Shown in pieces: positions 35,494-46,129 of a DNA stretch of 64,000 nucleotides (its first letter is position 1; the number at the start of each line of letters is the position of its first letter). The DNA comes from Arenicola marina. Taxonomy: Eukaryota > Annelida > Polychaeta > Arenicolidae. Location of the stretch: assembly GCA_964019135.1 (NCBI GenBank), contig OZ025265.1:3478318-3542317 (forward strand). Direction: 5' to 3'. A program made the translations under genes and the position numbers. The notes beneath the pieces were generated by a model. The model did not search any database, was not told where the DNA came from, and saw only the letters and a list, made by a program, of their open reading frames with translations.

Positions 35494-37394
35494 CTGGCCC
35501 TCCATCCCGCCGCTCTTTAACGCCTCTGTCCGGCCTACAGTTGAGTCGCTGTAATGACATCTTGGCCCTCAATCTTGCCGCTCTTTACCGCCTCTGTCCG
35601 GCCTACAGTTGAGTCGCTGTAATGACATCTTGGCCCTCCATCTCACCGCTCTTTAACGCCTGTGTCCGGCCTACAGTTGAGTCGCTGTAATGACATCTTG
35701 ACCCTCCATCTCACCGCTCTTTAACGCCTCTGTCCGGCCTACAGTTGAGTCGCTGTAATGACATCTTGGCCCTCAATCTCGCCGCTCTTTAACGCCTCTG
35801 TCCGGCCTACAGTTGAGTCGCTGTAATGACATCTTGGCCCTCCATCTCGCCGCTCTTTAACGCCTCTGTCCGGCCTACAGTTAAGTCACTGTAATGACAT
35901 CTTGGCCCTCCATCTCGCCGCTCTTTAACGCCTCTGTCTGGCCTACTTTTATGTCGTTTTAATGACATCTTGGCCCTCCATCTCGCCGCTCTTTAACGCC
36001 TCTGTCCGGCCTACAGTTAAGTCACTGTAATGACATCTTGGCCCTCCATCTCGCCGCTCTTTAACGCCTCTGTCTGGCCTACTTTTATGTCGTTTTAATG
36101 ACACCTTGGCCCTCCATCTCGCCGCTCTTTAACGCCTCTGTCCGGCCTACAGTTAAGTCACTGTAATGACATCTTGGCCCTCCATCTCGCCGCTCTTTAA
36201 CGCCTCTGTCCGGCCTACAGTTGAGTCGCTGTAATGACATCTTGGCCCTCCATCTCGCCGCTCTTTAACGCCTCTGTCCGGCCTACAGTTAAGTCACTGT
36301 AATGACATCTTGGCCCTCCATCTCGCCGCTCTTTAACGCCTCTGTCCGGCCTACAGTTAAGTCACTGTAATGACATTTTGGCCCTCCATCTCGCCGCACT
36401 TTAACGCCTCTGTCCGGCCTACAGTTGAGTCGCTGTAATGACATCTTGGCCCTCCATCTCGCCGCTCCATAACGCCTCTGTCCGGCCTACAGTTAAGTCA
36501 CTGTAATGACATCTTGGCCCTCCATCTCGCCGCTCCATAACGCCTCTGTCCGGCCTACAGTTAAGTCAATGTAATGACATCTTGGCCCTCCATCTCGCCG
36601 CTCTTTAACGCCTCTGTCCGGCCTACAGTTGAGTCGCTGTAATGACATCTTGGCCCTCCATCTCGCCGCTCTTTAACGCCTCTGTCCGGCCTACAGTTGA
36701 GTCGCTGTAATGACATCTTGGCCCTCCATCTCGCCGCACTTTAACGCCTGTGTCCGGCCTACAGTTAAGTCACTGTAATGACATCTTGGCCCTCCATCTC
36801 GCCGCACTTTAACGCCTCTGTCCGGCCTACAGTTAAGTCACTGTAATGACATCTTGGCCCTCCATCTCGCCGCACTTTAACGCCTCTGTCCGGCCTACAG
36901 TTGAGTCGCTGTAATGACATCTTGGCCCTCCATCTCGCCGCTCTTTAACGCCTCTGTCCGGCCTACAGTTAAGTCACTGTAATGACATCTTGGCCCTCCA
37001 TCTCGCCTGTCTTTAACGCCTCTGTCCGGTCTACAGTTAAGTCACTGTAATGACATCTTGGCCCTCCATCTCGCCGCTCTTTAACGTCTCTGTCCGGCCT
37101 ACAGTTAAGTCACTGTAATGACATCTTGGCCCTCCATCTCGCCTGTCTTTAACGCCTCTGTCCGGTCTACAGTTAAGTCACTGTAATGACATCTTGGCCC
37201 TCCATCTCGCCGCTCTTTAACGCCTCTGTCCGGCCTACAGTTAAGTCACTGTAATGACATCTTGGCCCTCCATCTCGCCTGTCTTTAACGCCTCTGTCCG
37301 GTCTACAGTTAAGTCACTGTAATGACATCTTGGCCCTCCATCTCGCCGCTCTTTAACGCCTCTGTCCGGCCTACAGTTGAGTCGCTGTAATGAT
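35494..37394. repeat. Tandem repeat, 68-bp unit x 28
   Basis: The unit includes CTTGGCCCTCCATCTCGCCG, CTTTAACGCCTCTGTCCGG and a switch region. The switch region takes three linked forms: TTGAGTCGCTG, TTAAGTCACTG or TTTATGTCGTTTT. The first five units are all the first form. The last six before the end alternate two subtypes (CGCCTGTCTTT with GGTCTACAG against the usual form), making a 136-bp dimer repeated three times. Period is constant. Confidence 0.97.
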
Positions 37395-37510
37395 ATCAAC
37401 ACCTCGATCAGCCTCTGGTTCCGGCCTTGACGTTGTCGCCAGGGTTCTTATACTGGCTGTGAGCCGCCATCGCCGCCCTGCGGCCGGCCATAAAGTGAAT
37501 TATTACCTCG

Positions 37511-37615
37511 ATGGCAGGATGGAGAGTAGTAGACACAAACCCAACCAGCGCAAGAGCTACAAGGAAAGCGCTGGAGCGCCTGGGTCAGCGGGATATCTCT
37601 GGCGAGGAGAGTGAG
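37511..37615 (+). CDS. Possible first coding exon, 35 codons
   Basis: An ATG at 37511 opens a frame of exactly 35 codons that ends at GAG|GTAAGA, a strong donor in phase 0. The peptide is polar and helix-like (segment SARATRKALERLGQRDISGE), quite unlike the repeat peptides nearby. It begins about 115 bp after the 68-bp array. No family is recognised. The possible exon at 40241 does not continue it in phase 0, since that reading hits a stop at once, so a downstream partner is not known. A chance ATG-to-donor frame is the alternative. Confidence 0.3.
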
Positions 37616-38488
37616 GTAAGAGCGAGGTCGATACATGCAGAGAAAGAGACCAAAGTATAGAGTGACACAGAAAGAAGGATAACGAAGAGACGAAAAAATA
37701 TGTGACGATAATTTGGTATGGAACAGATAGTGGGGGTGTAAGTGGGGGAGAGAAAGATATATTGGGGAGATATATTAGAGTGGAGGGCCAGACAGAACGA
37801 AAGTGGGCACTGGAGGGAAAGCGAGATACAAAAATGTCGTCGGAGTAAGTATAAACCAGGTAGGAGAGGGCACCGTATGTGAAGGTTCCCACGGAAGTAG
37901 AGCTCTAGAGGGAACAGCGAGATGAAGTCGGGAACAGAAAGAAACGTTGCCCAAGTAGCTGGTCACTATATATCATTGTTTATGCTTCCAAGGCTTCCAA
38001 GGTCAGAGCGGGATCCCCGACATGCCATTGTTGGGTTTTATGCGGCGCTTGGCCACGGTTTCGGCGAGTGGAAGAGCCATTGGCGGCGGTTCCCTGTGGT
38101 ATGAATAAATCCCAGACCCACTCGTGCCGATCCATCATCATTACGCGTCAACCAGACGTGCATTTCATTGCACACGAATGGCCAATCTGCTCTCTCGTGT
38201 ATGGCGTCTCAGAAATGCTGTTAATATGGATGTTTTCCGTATATTACATTTGATCATGCCGTTGGCGGCCGGTAATTTTATTTATCTTTAGTACCGTGCG
38301 ACTTTGGATCTAAACACACCGTTATTTCTGGTTGTACTTAGTGGATTATATTATGTAGCTCGTGAGCACTGAAAATCGTTCTCATTTTCTGCCCATTTTT
38401 ACGTGTTTACTGTGCCAGGTATCTGATTTGGGGAGTTATTGCACGGTCCGTGAAATGTGTGGGCCATAAAAAGCCTCACCCACGAGAG
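37616..38488. other. Unique stretch, purine-rich at its start
   Basis: 37620-37830 is purine-rich (AGAGAGA-like), whose complement gives serine/leucine-rich minus-strand frames that are not supported as genes. The rest shows no recognised feature. Confidence 0.45.
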
Positions 38489-39806
38489 CAAACCTTCGTG
38501 CCATATCTCACGTTGATACAAACCTTCGTGCCATATCTCACGGTGATACAAACCTTCGTGCCATATCTCACGTTGGTACAAACCTTCGTGCCATATCTCA
38601 CGTTGATACAAACCTTCGTGCCATATCTCACGTTGATGCAAACCTTCGTGCCATATCTCACATTGATAGAAACCTTCGTGCCATATCTCACGGTGATACA
38701 AACCTTCGTGCCATATCTCACATTGATACAAACCTTCGTGCCATCTCACGTTGATACAAACCTTCGTGCCATATCTCACGTTGATACAAACCTTCGTGCC
38801 ATATCTCGTGTTGACACAAACCTCCGTGCCATATCTCACGTTGATACAAACCTTCGTGCCATATCTCACGTTAATACAAACTCTCGGGCCATATCTCACA
38901 TTGATAGAAACCTTCGTGCCATATCTCACGTTGATAGAAACCTTCGTGCCATATCTCACGTTGATACAAACCTTCGTGCCATATCTCACCTTGATACAAA
39001 CCTTCGTGCCATATCTCACGGTGATACAAACCTTCGTGCCATATCTCACCTTGATACAAACCTTCGTGCCATATCTCACGTTGATACACACCTTCGTGCC
39101 ATATCTCACGTTGATACAAACCTTCGTGCCATATCTCACATTGATAGAAACCTTCGTGCCATATCTCACCTTGATACAAACCTTCGTGCCATATCTCACG
39201 GTGATACAAACCTTCGTGCCATATCTCACCTTGATACAAACCTTCGTGCCATATCTCACGTTGATACAAACCTTCGTGCCATATCTCAAGTTGACACAAA
39301 CCTTCGTGCCATATCTCACATTGATACAAACTCTCGTGCCATATCTCACGTTGATACAAACCTTCGTGCCATATCTCACGTTGATACAAACCTTCGTGCC
39401 ATATCTCACGTTGATACAAACTCTCGTGCCATATCTCACGTTGATACAAACTCTCGTGCCATATCTCACGTTGATACAAACCTTCGTGCCATATCTCACG
39501 TGGATACAAACTCCCGTGCCATATCTCACGTTGATACAGACTCTCGTGCCATATCTCACGTTGATACAAACCTTCGTGCCTTATCTCACGTTGATATAAA
39601 CCTTCGTGCCATATCTCACGTTGATACACACTCTCGTGCCATATCTCACGTTGATACAAACTCTCGTGCCATATCTCACGTTGATACAAACTCTCGTGCC
39701 ATAGCTCACGTTGATACAAACCTTCGTGCCATATCTCGTATTGATACAAACCTTCGTGCCATATCTCACGTTGATACAAACCTTCGTGCCATATCTCACG
39801 GTGACT
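38489..39806. repeat. Minisatellite, 30-bp unit x about 44
   Basis: The unit is CAAACCTTCGTGCCATATCT followed by CACGTTGATA. One unit near 38740 has lost 3 bp. Variants CTCTCGTGCC, CACGGTGATA, CACCTTGATA and CACATTGATAGAAA are grouped, and the run C-G-C form near 38980-39060 recurs near 39160-39240, so blocks were copied. The period of ten codons gives steady peptides in several frames on both strands (for example TFVPYLTLIQ, TNLRAISHVD and VRYGTKVCIN). None is supported as a gene. Confidence 0.96.
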
Positions 39807-40240
39807 TTGATTATATAGCATCGCCCCACATATGGCAATGATAATTAACTGCACTTAGATAGGTAGAACGGAGTAGTGTAATATTTAACATATCCTTCCC
39901 CCTAACATGGTCGAACGGCTTCTACATCTGTTAATTGAATTCTTGCTTAATTGAGTAATATGTGAGCTATATGGGAACCATGTCACTATGACATGGTAGG
40001 CTGGCGTTTGCATATATTAACTGATTAACAGAGTTATATACGTGACAGGAAAACTAACATGATGGCAGAACGGCTATACTATATGTGGACTGATATAATG
40101 AGTGAGTAATACGTGAGCTATACAGAACGCTAACACGGTACAATGTTAACTGATTAAATGAATGGGTAATACTTGAGTTTTACTGAACGCTAGCATGGTA
40201 TAACGGCCTATATATATATGTATTCTTTCTGTGTTTGCAG
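39807..40240. other. Unique AT-rich stretch with diverged local duplications
   Basis: GAGTAATATGTGAGCTATA (about 39953), GAGTAATACGTGAGCTATAC (about 40103) and GGGTAATACTTGAGTTTTAC (about 40163) are diverged copies of one segment. Companion motifs of the type CTAACATGGT..AACGGCT recur nearby. No gene was recognised. Confidence 0.5.
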
Positions 40241-40409
40241 TCACCGTGAGGAGGGAGCCCTGGGGCACCCTCGCCGACACACGGGGCGACGATGCCTGTG
40301 GTGGTTATGCAATCGACTGGCCACACAACCATATCATCGGCCAACCGAGGTCCCAGCAGCCATATATGTCTCTCCATATTCGTCTTGCTGTTAATCAACC
40401 CTCTCTTCG
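40241..40409 (+). CDS. Possible internal exon, 169 bp
   Basis: A strong acceptor (TATTCTTTCTGTGTTTGCAG, ending 40240) and a consensus donor (TTCG|GTAAGTAG at 40410) bound 169 bases. One frame is open throughout, entering in phase 1, and contains WGTLADTRGDDACGGYAIDW. A second frame is open until a stop near the 3' end. No domain is recognised. The donor region is partly duplicated 90 bp downstream (see the findings). It could equally be an exon of a noncoding RNA. Confidence 0.35.
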
Positions 40410-41008
40410 GTAAGTAGTCTCGGTCTTCGGTGTGCGCCAGCCGCTAGGCCCCGAGAGGGCTCTCCATTCGTCATGATCAACCGTCTTTTCGGTAAATAGG
40501 CTTTACTGTCCGCGTAAGCTGCTGTGTTCCACGTACTCTCAACGGTGGTATTAACTTGTCATGGTGTATGTGTTAACGTTAGTAATCCTGTGGTCACAAT
40601 GGTGCGGGCAAGTGTGGGTTTCTTATTCAGTGCGCCAACGCAAGATGGGCATTGCTGTGGTATGGTGCACTGCACTGTGAAGTTAACATTGTTAATGCGC
40701 ATATCTCTGCTCGATTACGCGCAATAATAGGAAAAGCTATGATATTGATGGCAAGTTGTTCTATGAGCGGTCTCATTAGCAGTAAATAACTCCAGCCCGG
40801 AACGTAATTATCTGACATATACCACGAGGTATAAGAGAATTTTTTTAGTTCTATTGAATATTATCAAACCAAGACTGTCGATTTGTGCTGTTCAAATAAA
40901 CCCATAAACAAAGTTCAAGTTACCATTATTATATATTGTAATACTGACACAGCATTAAATCACACGGACAATGGTTTCTACGTTGTTTTTGCTTTCGCTC
41001 GATTGAAT
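40410..41008. other. Unique stretch left of the LTR element
   Basis: Carries the diverged second copy of the splice-donor region (40460-40500), then AT-rich sequence with no recognised feature up to the LTR. Confidence 0.45.
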
Positions 41009-41993
41009 TGTTACGACCGTAACCTGTCAGGATGGCCGAAAATAAAATAAAATCTTTTATAAGGGAAAGAAACAAAAACTAACTATTCACAACCAGTGTC
41101 AGTCTCCCACCATTGGCGGCATTTATTAAAACATTCTTGTCAAAGCAGGTACAAGGGACAATATAAAAATAAAATACTCTGCATGTAACCAGACCCCCTA
41201 GTCTGGCATAGACTAACTAAAAGGAAAATCCCCTAAGCTCAGATAAGAATTAAGAATTAAGATAGACCAGTGGAAAAATGCAGGGGTTAGGGGGAGAGAT
41301 TCTATTTAGGAAACATCAACAGTCAGAGGGCTGAGAGGCTGTCATCATCTAAGTTACATCGTCATTCGGTCCTCGGGACATCGGGTCATCGTGGTCATCG
41401 TGGTCATCGTGGTTAATCACAAAAGGGGGGGGGGGGTAAATAGGGGCACTAACCGACAGGGTCTGCCCCTGCTTCTCTCGTCTCTGTCTCCCCGAATGTC
41501 TGAGTGTGTCGAGAGTCTCCCTTTATACCCGCCACACCGGAAGACGTACACAGAAATAATCTATATCTCCCTTTTCGCGTTGCTCCTCAACCCAAGAGTT
41601 TAAGTATGCAATGCAGGTTTCTGGCTTATATTAAAACTTTAAAGAATATCAGACAAACATCAACAGGACCAGAAACTAGTGCCTTATACATAAACGCGGC
41701 TTTTGTTGGCAGCGAGGTTATAAAACTTTGGTAATTATCATAATGACTAAAACGCGGCTGCGCGCGAGAAACAACCATCATGGCCGCCCCGAGAGGTAAA
41801 CATCACCAAAAACGGTACAAATTGGTTCGTACCATCCCAAATAAGAATAGACAAGTTAAAAAGACAACAGAAAGTGACAATGTGGCCTCATACAAGGTAG
41901 GTAAACAGTTTAGTTGGGGTTGACAGCGTTCACAAAGGGATAATTTTACAAAAATACCTGATTTCCCCGGGTACCAAAATGGGAGGCGTCACA
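41009..41993 (-). repeat. 3' LTR, 985 bp
   Basis: On the element strand it begins TGTGACGCC and ends GGTCGTAACA (TG...CA). It matches the right LTR almost base for base but lacks the MITE. It contains a (GGTCATCGT)n patch and a G run of 12 that are shorter than in the other LTR. The segment GTCAGGATGGCCGA (plus strand, 41026-41039) equals the 5' end of tRNA-Leu. Confidence 0.92.
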
Positions 41994-42205
41994 ATGCCCC
42001 CTGCTTAAGTGTTAGGCGTCCTCGCCAACACTAAACTAACACCACAAAAATATTATACAAAATCTCACAAGTAAAATGAACCTGCAGCGTTGCAAGCGAC
42101 CAGTACTTAGATGCAGATACATGTCAACATACACCCTTACACGAGATTAGAATAGGGACCGTTATATTGCCCCCTACTTAATGGTTTGGCATCATCGCCA
42201 AACAG
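41994..42205 (-). other. Polypurine tract and a second, diverged copy of it
   Basis: On the element strand, TTAAGCAGGGGGCAT abuts the 3' LTR, the normal place for plus-strand priming. About 170 bp upstream TTAAGTAGGGGGCAATAT recurs (plus coordinates about 42165-42182). Each is next to a hairpin: GTTAGGCGTCCTCGCCAAC near 42015, and GTTTGGCATCATCGCCAAAC near 42183-42202, whose 7-bp stem is perfect. The pair looks like an internal duplication of the polypurine-tract/hairpin module. Confidence 0.6.
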
Positions 42206-42243
42206 TTACATACAGCAATACAAACTCCTACATTGCACCATAT

Positions 42244-43731
42244 TCAGCTGAAAAGAAAGTCCATTAACCACATGTTCCTCTGCTTCCGGCGTGGCTCGTT
42301 GAGCTGTCGAGGTCCTCCGTGGTCTGGGCTGACGCCAGGGTCTTTGTTCTTGACGGCGGTGCGTCCTCCGCAGTCTGGGTTGACGGTAGATCCTCTCGAC
42401 GGGGTTGCGTCTATGGACATGTGTCCTCCGCGGTCTTCCGGGCGGCAGCGGCTGTCCTCTGGGGTCCAGCACTCAACATTAGAAGTTGGACGTCGGATGG
42501 TTCCGCCAATGACCCACCAGAGAGTGCATGGCGCGAGAACAACCAGTAGGTCTCTCAACTCTTTGTCGGCAGCCACAGTAAACATCGTTGTCATCACCAT
42601 CGCAATCAACACCACCAACCCATGGTAAGGTGGCACCTGTAAGCCATCGGCCAGCGGAGCTGTGCAGATGCGTTGCACCTGGCCTGGTCTGCAGTCGAGT
42701 GACCCCTCGCCAGTGAAAGTCTCATCTTGGGATATCACATCAGGAGGCTTGGCATCAGGACGTTCCTTCGCTGGGAACTTCACATTGGATGACTTCACAC
42801 GAGGGGACTTCGCATCAGGGGACTTCACAATGGGCGATTCCACAGCAGGCGACTTCACAAGCGACATCAGGACAGGGAACTTCACAACTGAGGACTTCAC
42901 TTCCTGAGACTTCACATCAGGGGACCTCATATCTGGGGACTTCTTTTCGGGCGATTCCACAACAAGCGACATCAGGACAGGCAACTTCACATCTGGGGAC
43001 TTCACATCAGGGGACTTCACTTCCTGGGACTTCACTTCAGGGGACTTCACTTCCTGGGACTTCACTTCGGGCGACTTCAATTCAGGCGATTCCACAACAA
43101 GCGACATCAGGACAGGCAACTTCACATCTGGGGACTTCACATCAGGGGACTTCACTTCCTGGGACTTCACTTCAGGGGACTTCACTTCCTGGGACTTCAC
43201 TTCGGGCGACTTCAATTCAGGCGATTCCACAACAAGCGGCATCAGGACAGGCAACTTCACATCTGGGGACTGCACATCTGGGGACTTCACTTCCTGGGAC
43301 TTCATATCGGGGGACTCCACTTCAGGCGATTCCACAACAGGCGACATCAGGACAGGCAACTTAACAACTGGGGACTGCACATCTGGGGACTTCACTTCCT
43401 GGGACTTCACATCAGGGGACTCCACTTCAGGCGATTCCACAACAGGCGACTTCGCAACAGGGGACTTCACGTCGGACGATTTAACAACAGGCGACTTCAC
43501 TTCGGACGATTTAACAACAGGCGACTTCACCTCGGGCGATACAACAACAGGCGACTTCACAACAAGCGACTCTACAACAAATTTCGCATCAGGCATCTGT
43601 ACAAAATGAAAATTCAAAACAGGTGACTTCTCGTCAGGCGACTTCTCGTCAAGTGACTTCACATCGGGGGACTTTTCCCCGGTCACGGCGGTTACGGGTT
43701 TTGGGTACGTGGTCCCGTACTCATGAACCAT
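42244..43731 (-). CDS. KSP-repeat reading frame in the fossil LTR element
   Basis: About 495 codons. The first two thirds are built from a 15-bp unit encoding KSPxV-type pentapeptides (KSPDV, KSPEV, KSQEV, ESPEV). These are nested in a unit of about 130 bp that is repeated around 42960-43240 and again, more diverged, to 43450. The last third has two hydrophobic stretches (including YHGLVVLIAMVMTTMFTV) and an Arg/Pro-rich tail. It occupies the place where pol would be expected, but no pol motif was recognised. It may be a captured or expanded segment; an envelope-like origin for the hydrophobic part cannot be excluded. Fossil. Confidence 0.5.
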   Translation of the reverse strand: MVHEYGTTYPKPVTAVTGEKSPDVKSLDEKSPDEKSPVLNFHFVQMPDAKFVVESLVVKSPVVVSPEVKSPVVKSSEVKSPVVKSSDVKSPVAKSPVVESPEVESPDVKSQEVKSPDVQSPVVKLPVLMSPVVESPEVESPDMKSQEVKSPDVQSPDVKLPVLMPLVVESPELKSPEVKSQEVKSPEVKSQEVKSPDVKSPDVKLPVLMSLVVESPELKSPEVKSQEVKSPEVKSQEVKSPDVKSPDVKLPVLMSLVVESPEKKSPDMRSPDVKSQEVKSSVVKFPVLMSLVKSPAVESPIVKSPDAKSPRVKSSNVKFPAKERPDAKPPDVISQDETFTGEGSLDCRPGQVQRICTAPLADGLQVPPYHGLVVLIAMVMTTMFTVAADKELRDLLVVLAPCTLWWVIGGTIRRPTSNVECWTPEDSRCRPEDRGGHMSIDATPSRGSTVNPDCGGRTAVKNKDPGVSPDHGGPRQLNEPRRKQRNMWLMDFLFS

Positions 43732-43970
43732 CCGCTGCGGGCCTGGTGACGTCGGGACCGGTTGTTGGCCAGCACGGCCGGTCCCTAGCAGTTTGACGGG
43801 TGCCCGTAATTAACCGCAGGACGGTCCGACATCTGGGTACGAGAGGTACGAGGTACAAAGTTATCCTGGTAGTATGGCCTTGTCGGTTGATTGGCATTTC
43901 GGGGGCAGTTTCTGGCGAAATGTCCCGGCTGACCACATCCGTAGCAGGCGAATCTGTCCTCCGTCCCCTG

Positions 43971-46121
43971 CTAGGTGGAACGACCCTCCCTAGGTTGTGA
44001 CTGGGTAGGCCGGGCACCAGCAAGTCCAAGATGCTGGGTAACTCTCCTGAGTTCCTGTTGTAACTCGGCAATCGCTTTGCGATTCATATCTTCCTCCAGA
44101 GATATCGCACGGGCTGACTCGTCTGGCCAGCCTGTCCCCTGAGACTTGGTTGAACCCATGTTAGACTTCTCCGGGATACGGGCTACTCTATGGCTGGCGG
44201 CCTCTGGCTCAACGTCTCCGAAACGGCTTGCCCGGACTGCCTTCCGCGACCTGGCTGCTCCGTCGGCAGGGTTAAGGCGATGACGCGTGTCCAAGAAATT
44301 AACAGACTCATACACGGCCTCATCGATGTCCCGGGGTTCTTTAATGTATTCGACGTGGAAGGTCACTTCGTTGTCGGTCAGTCCGTCCAAGAAACGTCGG
44401 AGAAGGTCTTCTTGGCGCGTGGCGCAGTCCCGTCGCGGGTACGCCTTGTCGTACAAGCGTTTTAGCTCGGCTGCGTACGTTTCCACCGTCTCTCCGGTTT
44501 TCTGGCTCCTGTTACTAAATTTAGCGGCATATGATTTAGAAGTCGTAATTGTCCTGAATCTATTCCCCAACTCGCTAACGAGAACTGTAAAATTGTTCCG
44601 CACCTTCCGCGGGAGCTGGCCGTATACGAAATCGCCAGCCACACCCTGCAGCTTTGGGAGAAGTTCATCTAGTCTGTCATCTAGATTCCACCTCTGTCGA
44701 TCAGCAACATCTTGGAACCGGTTAAACCAGACTTCCCAGGCTTCACGGCCAGTGAATGGGGGCAATTTCGACCCCCTGGAAGGAGTGTCGCGGTGCTTTG
44801 GCGAAGCGGGCCAATCCATCGCATCATCCTCGTCACTTGCAGACTCCCCCGATGTTGAGGGTGATTCACGTCTCCTGCGGATAGAGATTTTTTTCTTTTG
44901 GTGCCGGACCTTTGTGTTGATTGGGGCCGCAATCTCCCGCCTCGCTTGGGCACGGTCATAGTCCGCCGCGGTGGGGGTCCGATGGTGCTCCAAGGGATTA
45001 CCGGGAACCATCGTGGGGGTCTGGTCGGACATCGCCTGGGTGGGCACAAGGTGCGCTTGGTTATCCGTCATGGCCTCTCGGTAGATCGGAGGGGTAATCC
45101 CGGTCATCAACATCGGCTCCTGGCGCGGCGCCATGGGGACGTGGGATCGCATCTCCAGGGCGTAAGCAGGCATCGGTGGACCCTGATAAACCTGCTGGAC
45201 TGGGTCGGGCCCCACCAAGGGTCCTCCAGACGTCCAGGAGGCGGGCTGGAAACGCATCTGTGGGGCATAGGCAGGCATCTGTGGATCCTGATAGCTCTGC
45301 TGGGATTGGTGGGTCACCATCATGGGTGTTTGTGACGTCACGGCGGAGGGCTGGGGACGCATCGCTGGCGCAAACGCAGGCATCGGTGGGGCCTGATAGC
45401 TCTGCTGGGATGGGTGGGTCACCATCATGGGTGCTTGTGACGTCATGGCGGAGGGCTGGGGACGCATCGCAGGGGCAAACGCAGGCATTGGTGGGGTCTG
45501 ATAGCTCTGCTGGGATGGGTGGGTCACCATCATGGGTGCTTGTGACGTCATGGCGGAGGGCTGGGGACGCATCGCAGGGGCAAACGCAGGCATCGGTGGG
45601 GCCTGATAGCTCTGCTGGGATGGGTGGGTCACCATCATGGGTGCTTGATACGACAGTGCGGGGGATGAAGATCGCATCTCTGGTGCGTGGGCAGACACCG
45701 GGGTTTGCAGGGTCGGGCTTGTCACCGAAACGGGGGCTTGAGGTGTCAACGGGTGAATCTGAGGCCGCAACACTGGGGAATAGGCCGACATGGCTGATGC
45801 TGGCTGAACCAGCTGGGTGAGCCCGGTCATCAACATCGGTGCTTGAGGCGTCAACGTGGGGGGCTGGGGGCTCATCATTGGGGTTGACACCGCACCGGAG
45901 ACAGGAGCTTGTGCCTCAGACTCCAAGGAGCTATCCTGAGCAGTATCTTTGGGAGGGGTGGATTTACGCCAGACATCAGTTTTAACAGCTGAACTCTCCC
46001 CCTCGGACAGAGATAATTGATGGTTGGTACGAGACCTCAACCCTTCACGTACGTTTCGCTGCCCGTGGGACTCCATCATTGATATATATAAAGCTGCCAA
46101 ATTGTCCAGTCCCTGCTGCAA
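43971..46121 (-). CDS. gag-like reading frame of the fossil LTR element
   Basis: About 716 codons. The N-terminal half is rich in Pro, Gln, Met and Ser and holds four copies of a 35-residue repeat (MMVTHPSQQSYQAPPMPAFA..., about 45300-45660). The C-terminal half carries a retrotransposon capsid region with PFTGREAWEVWFNRFQDVAD and later YAAELKRLYDKAYPRRDCA, typical of Ty3/gypsy gag. A CCHC zinc knuckle of the type CYGCGQPGHFARNC is encoded just beyond it, at about 43.9 kb. The protein would form the particle and bind RNA. Fossil; treated as broken. Confidence 0.8.
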   Translation of the reverse strand: MQQGLDNLAALYISMMESHGQRNVREGLRSRTNHQLSLSEGESSAVKTDVWRKSTPPKDTAQDSSLESEAQAPVSGAVSTPMMSPQPPTLTPQAPMLMTGLTQLVQPASAMSAYSPVLRPQIHPLTPQAPVSVTSPTLQTPVSAHAPEMRSSSPALSYQAPMMVTHPSQQSYQAPPMPAFAPAMRPQPSAMTSQAPMMVTHPSQQSYQTPPMPAFAPAMRPQPSAMTSQAPMMVTHPSQQSYQAPPMPAFAPAMRPQPSAVTSQTPMMVTHQSQQSYQDPQMPAYAPQMRFQPASWTSGGPLVGPDPVQQVYQGPPMPAYALEMRSHVPMAPRQEPMLMTGITPPIYREAMTDNQAHLVPTQAMSDQTPTMVPGNPLEHHRTPTAADYDRAQARREIAAPINTKVRHQKKKISIRRRRESPSTSGESASDEDDAMDWPASPKHRDTPSRGSKLPPFTGREAWEVWFNRFQDVADRQRWNLDDRLDELLPKLQGVAGDFVYGQLPRKVRNNFTVLVSELGNRFRTITTSKSYAAKFSNRSQKTGETVETYAAELKRLYDKAYPRRDCATRQEDLLRRFLDGLTDNEVTFHVEYIKEPRDIDEAVYESVNFLDTRHRLNPADGAARSRKAVRASRFGDVEPEAASHRVARIPEKSNMGSTKSQGTGWPDESARAISLEEDMNRKAIAELQQELRRVTQHLGLAGARPTQSQPREGRST

Positions 46122-46129
46122 AAGTGCCT

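Noticed and set aside
34616-35554. Frames with 8-residue repeats (YGDWLVKQ, HHIASPTS, VTILLHQP)
   Set aside because: Open on both strands because of the 24-bp unit; nothing selects one as real.
38399-39854. Long frames on both strands in the 30-bp array
   Set aside because: Ten-codon periodicity keeps several frames open on both strands; no domain, start context or flanking gene structure.
42662-43364. Ser/Thr/Gly-rich plus-strand frames opposite the KSP-repeat frame
   Set aside because: Antisense shadows of the element's own 15-bp repeat.
44190-45820. Plus-strand frames opposite gag
   Set aside because: Antisense to a recognisable capsid-coding region; no independent domain.
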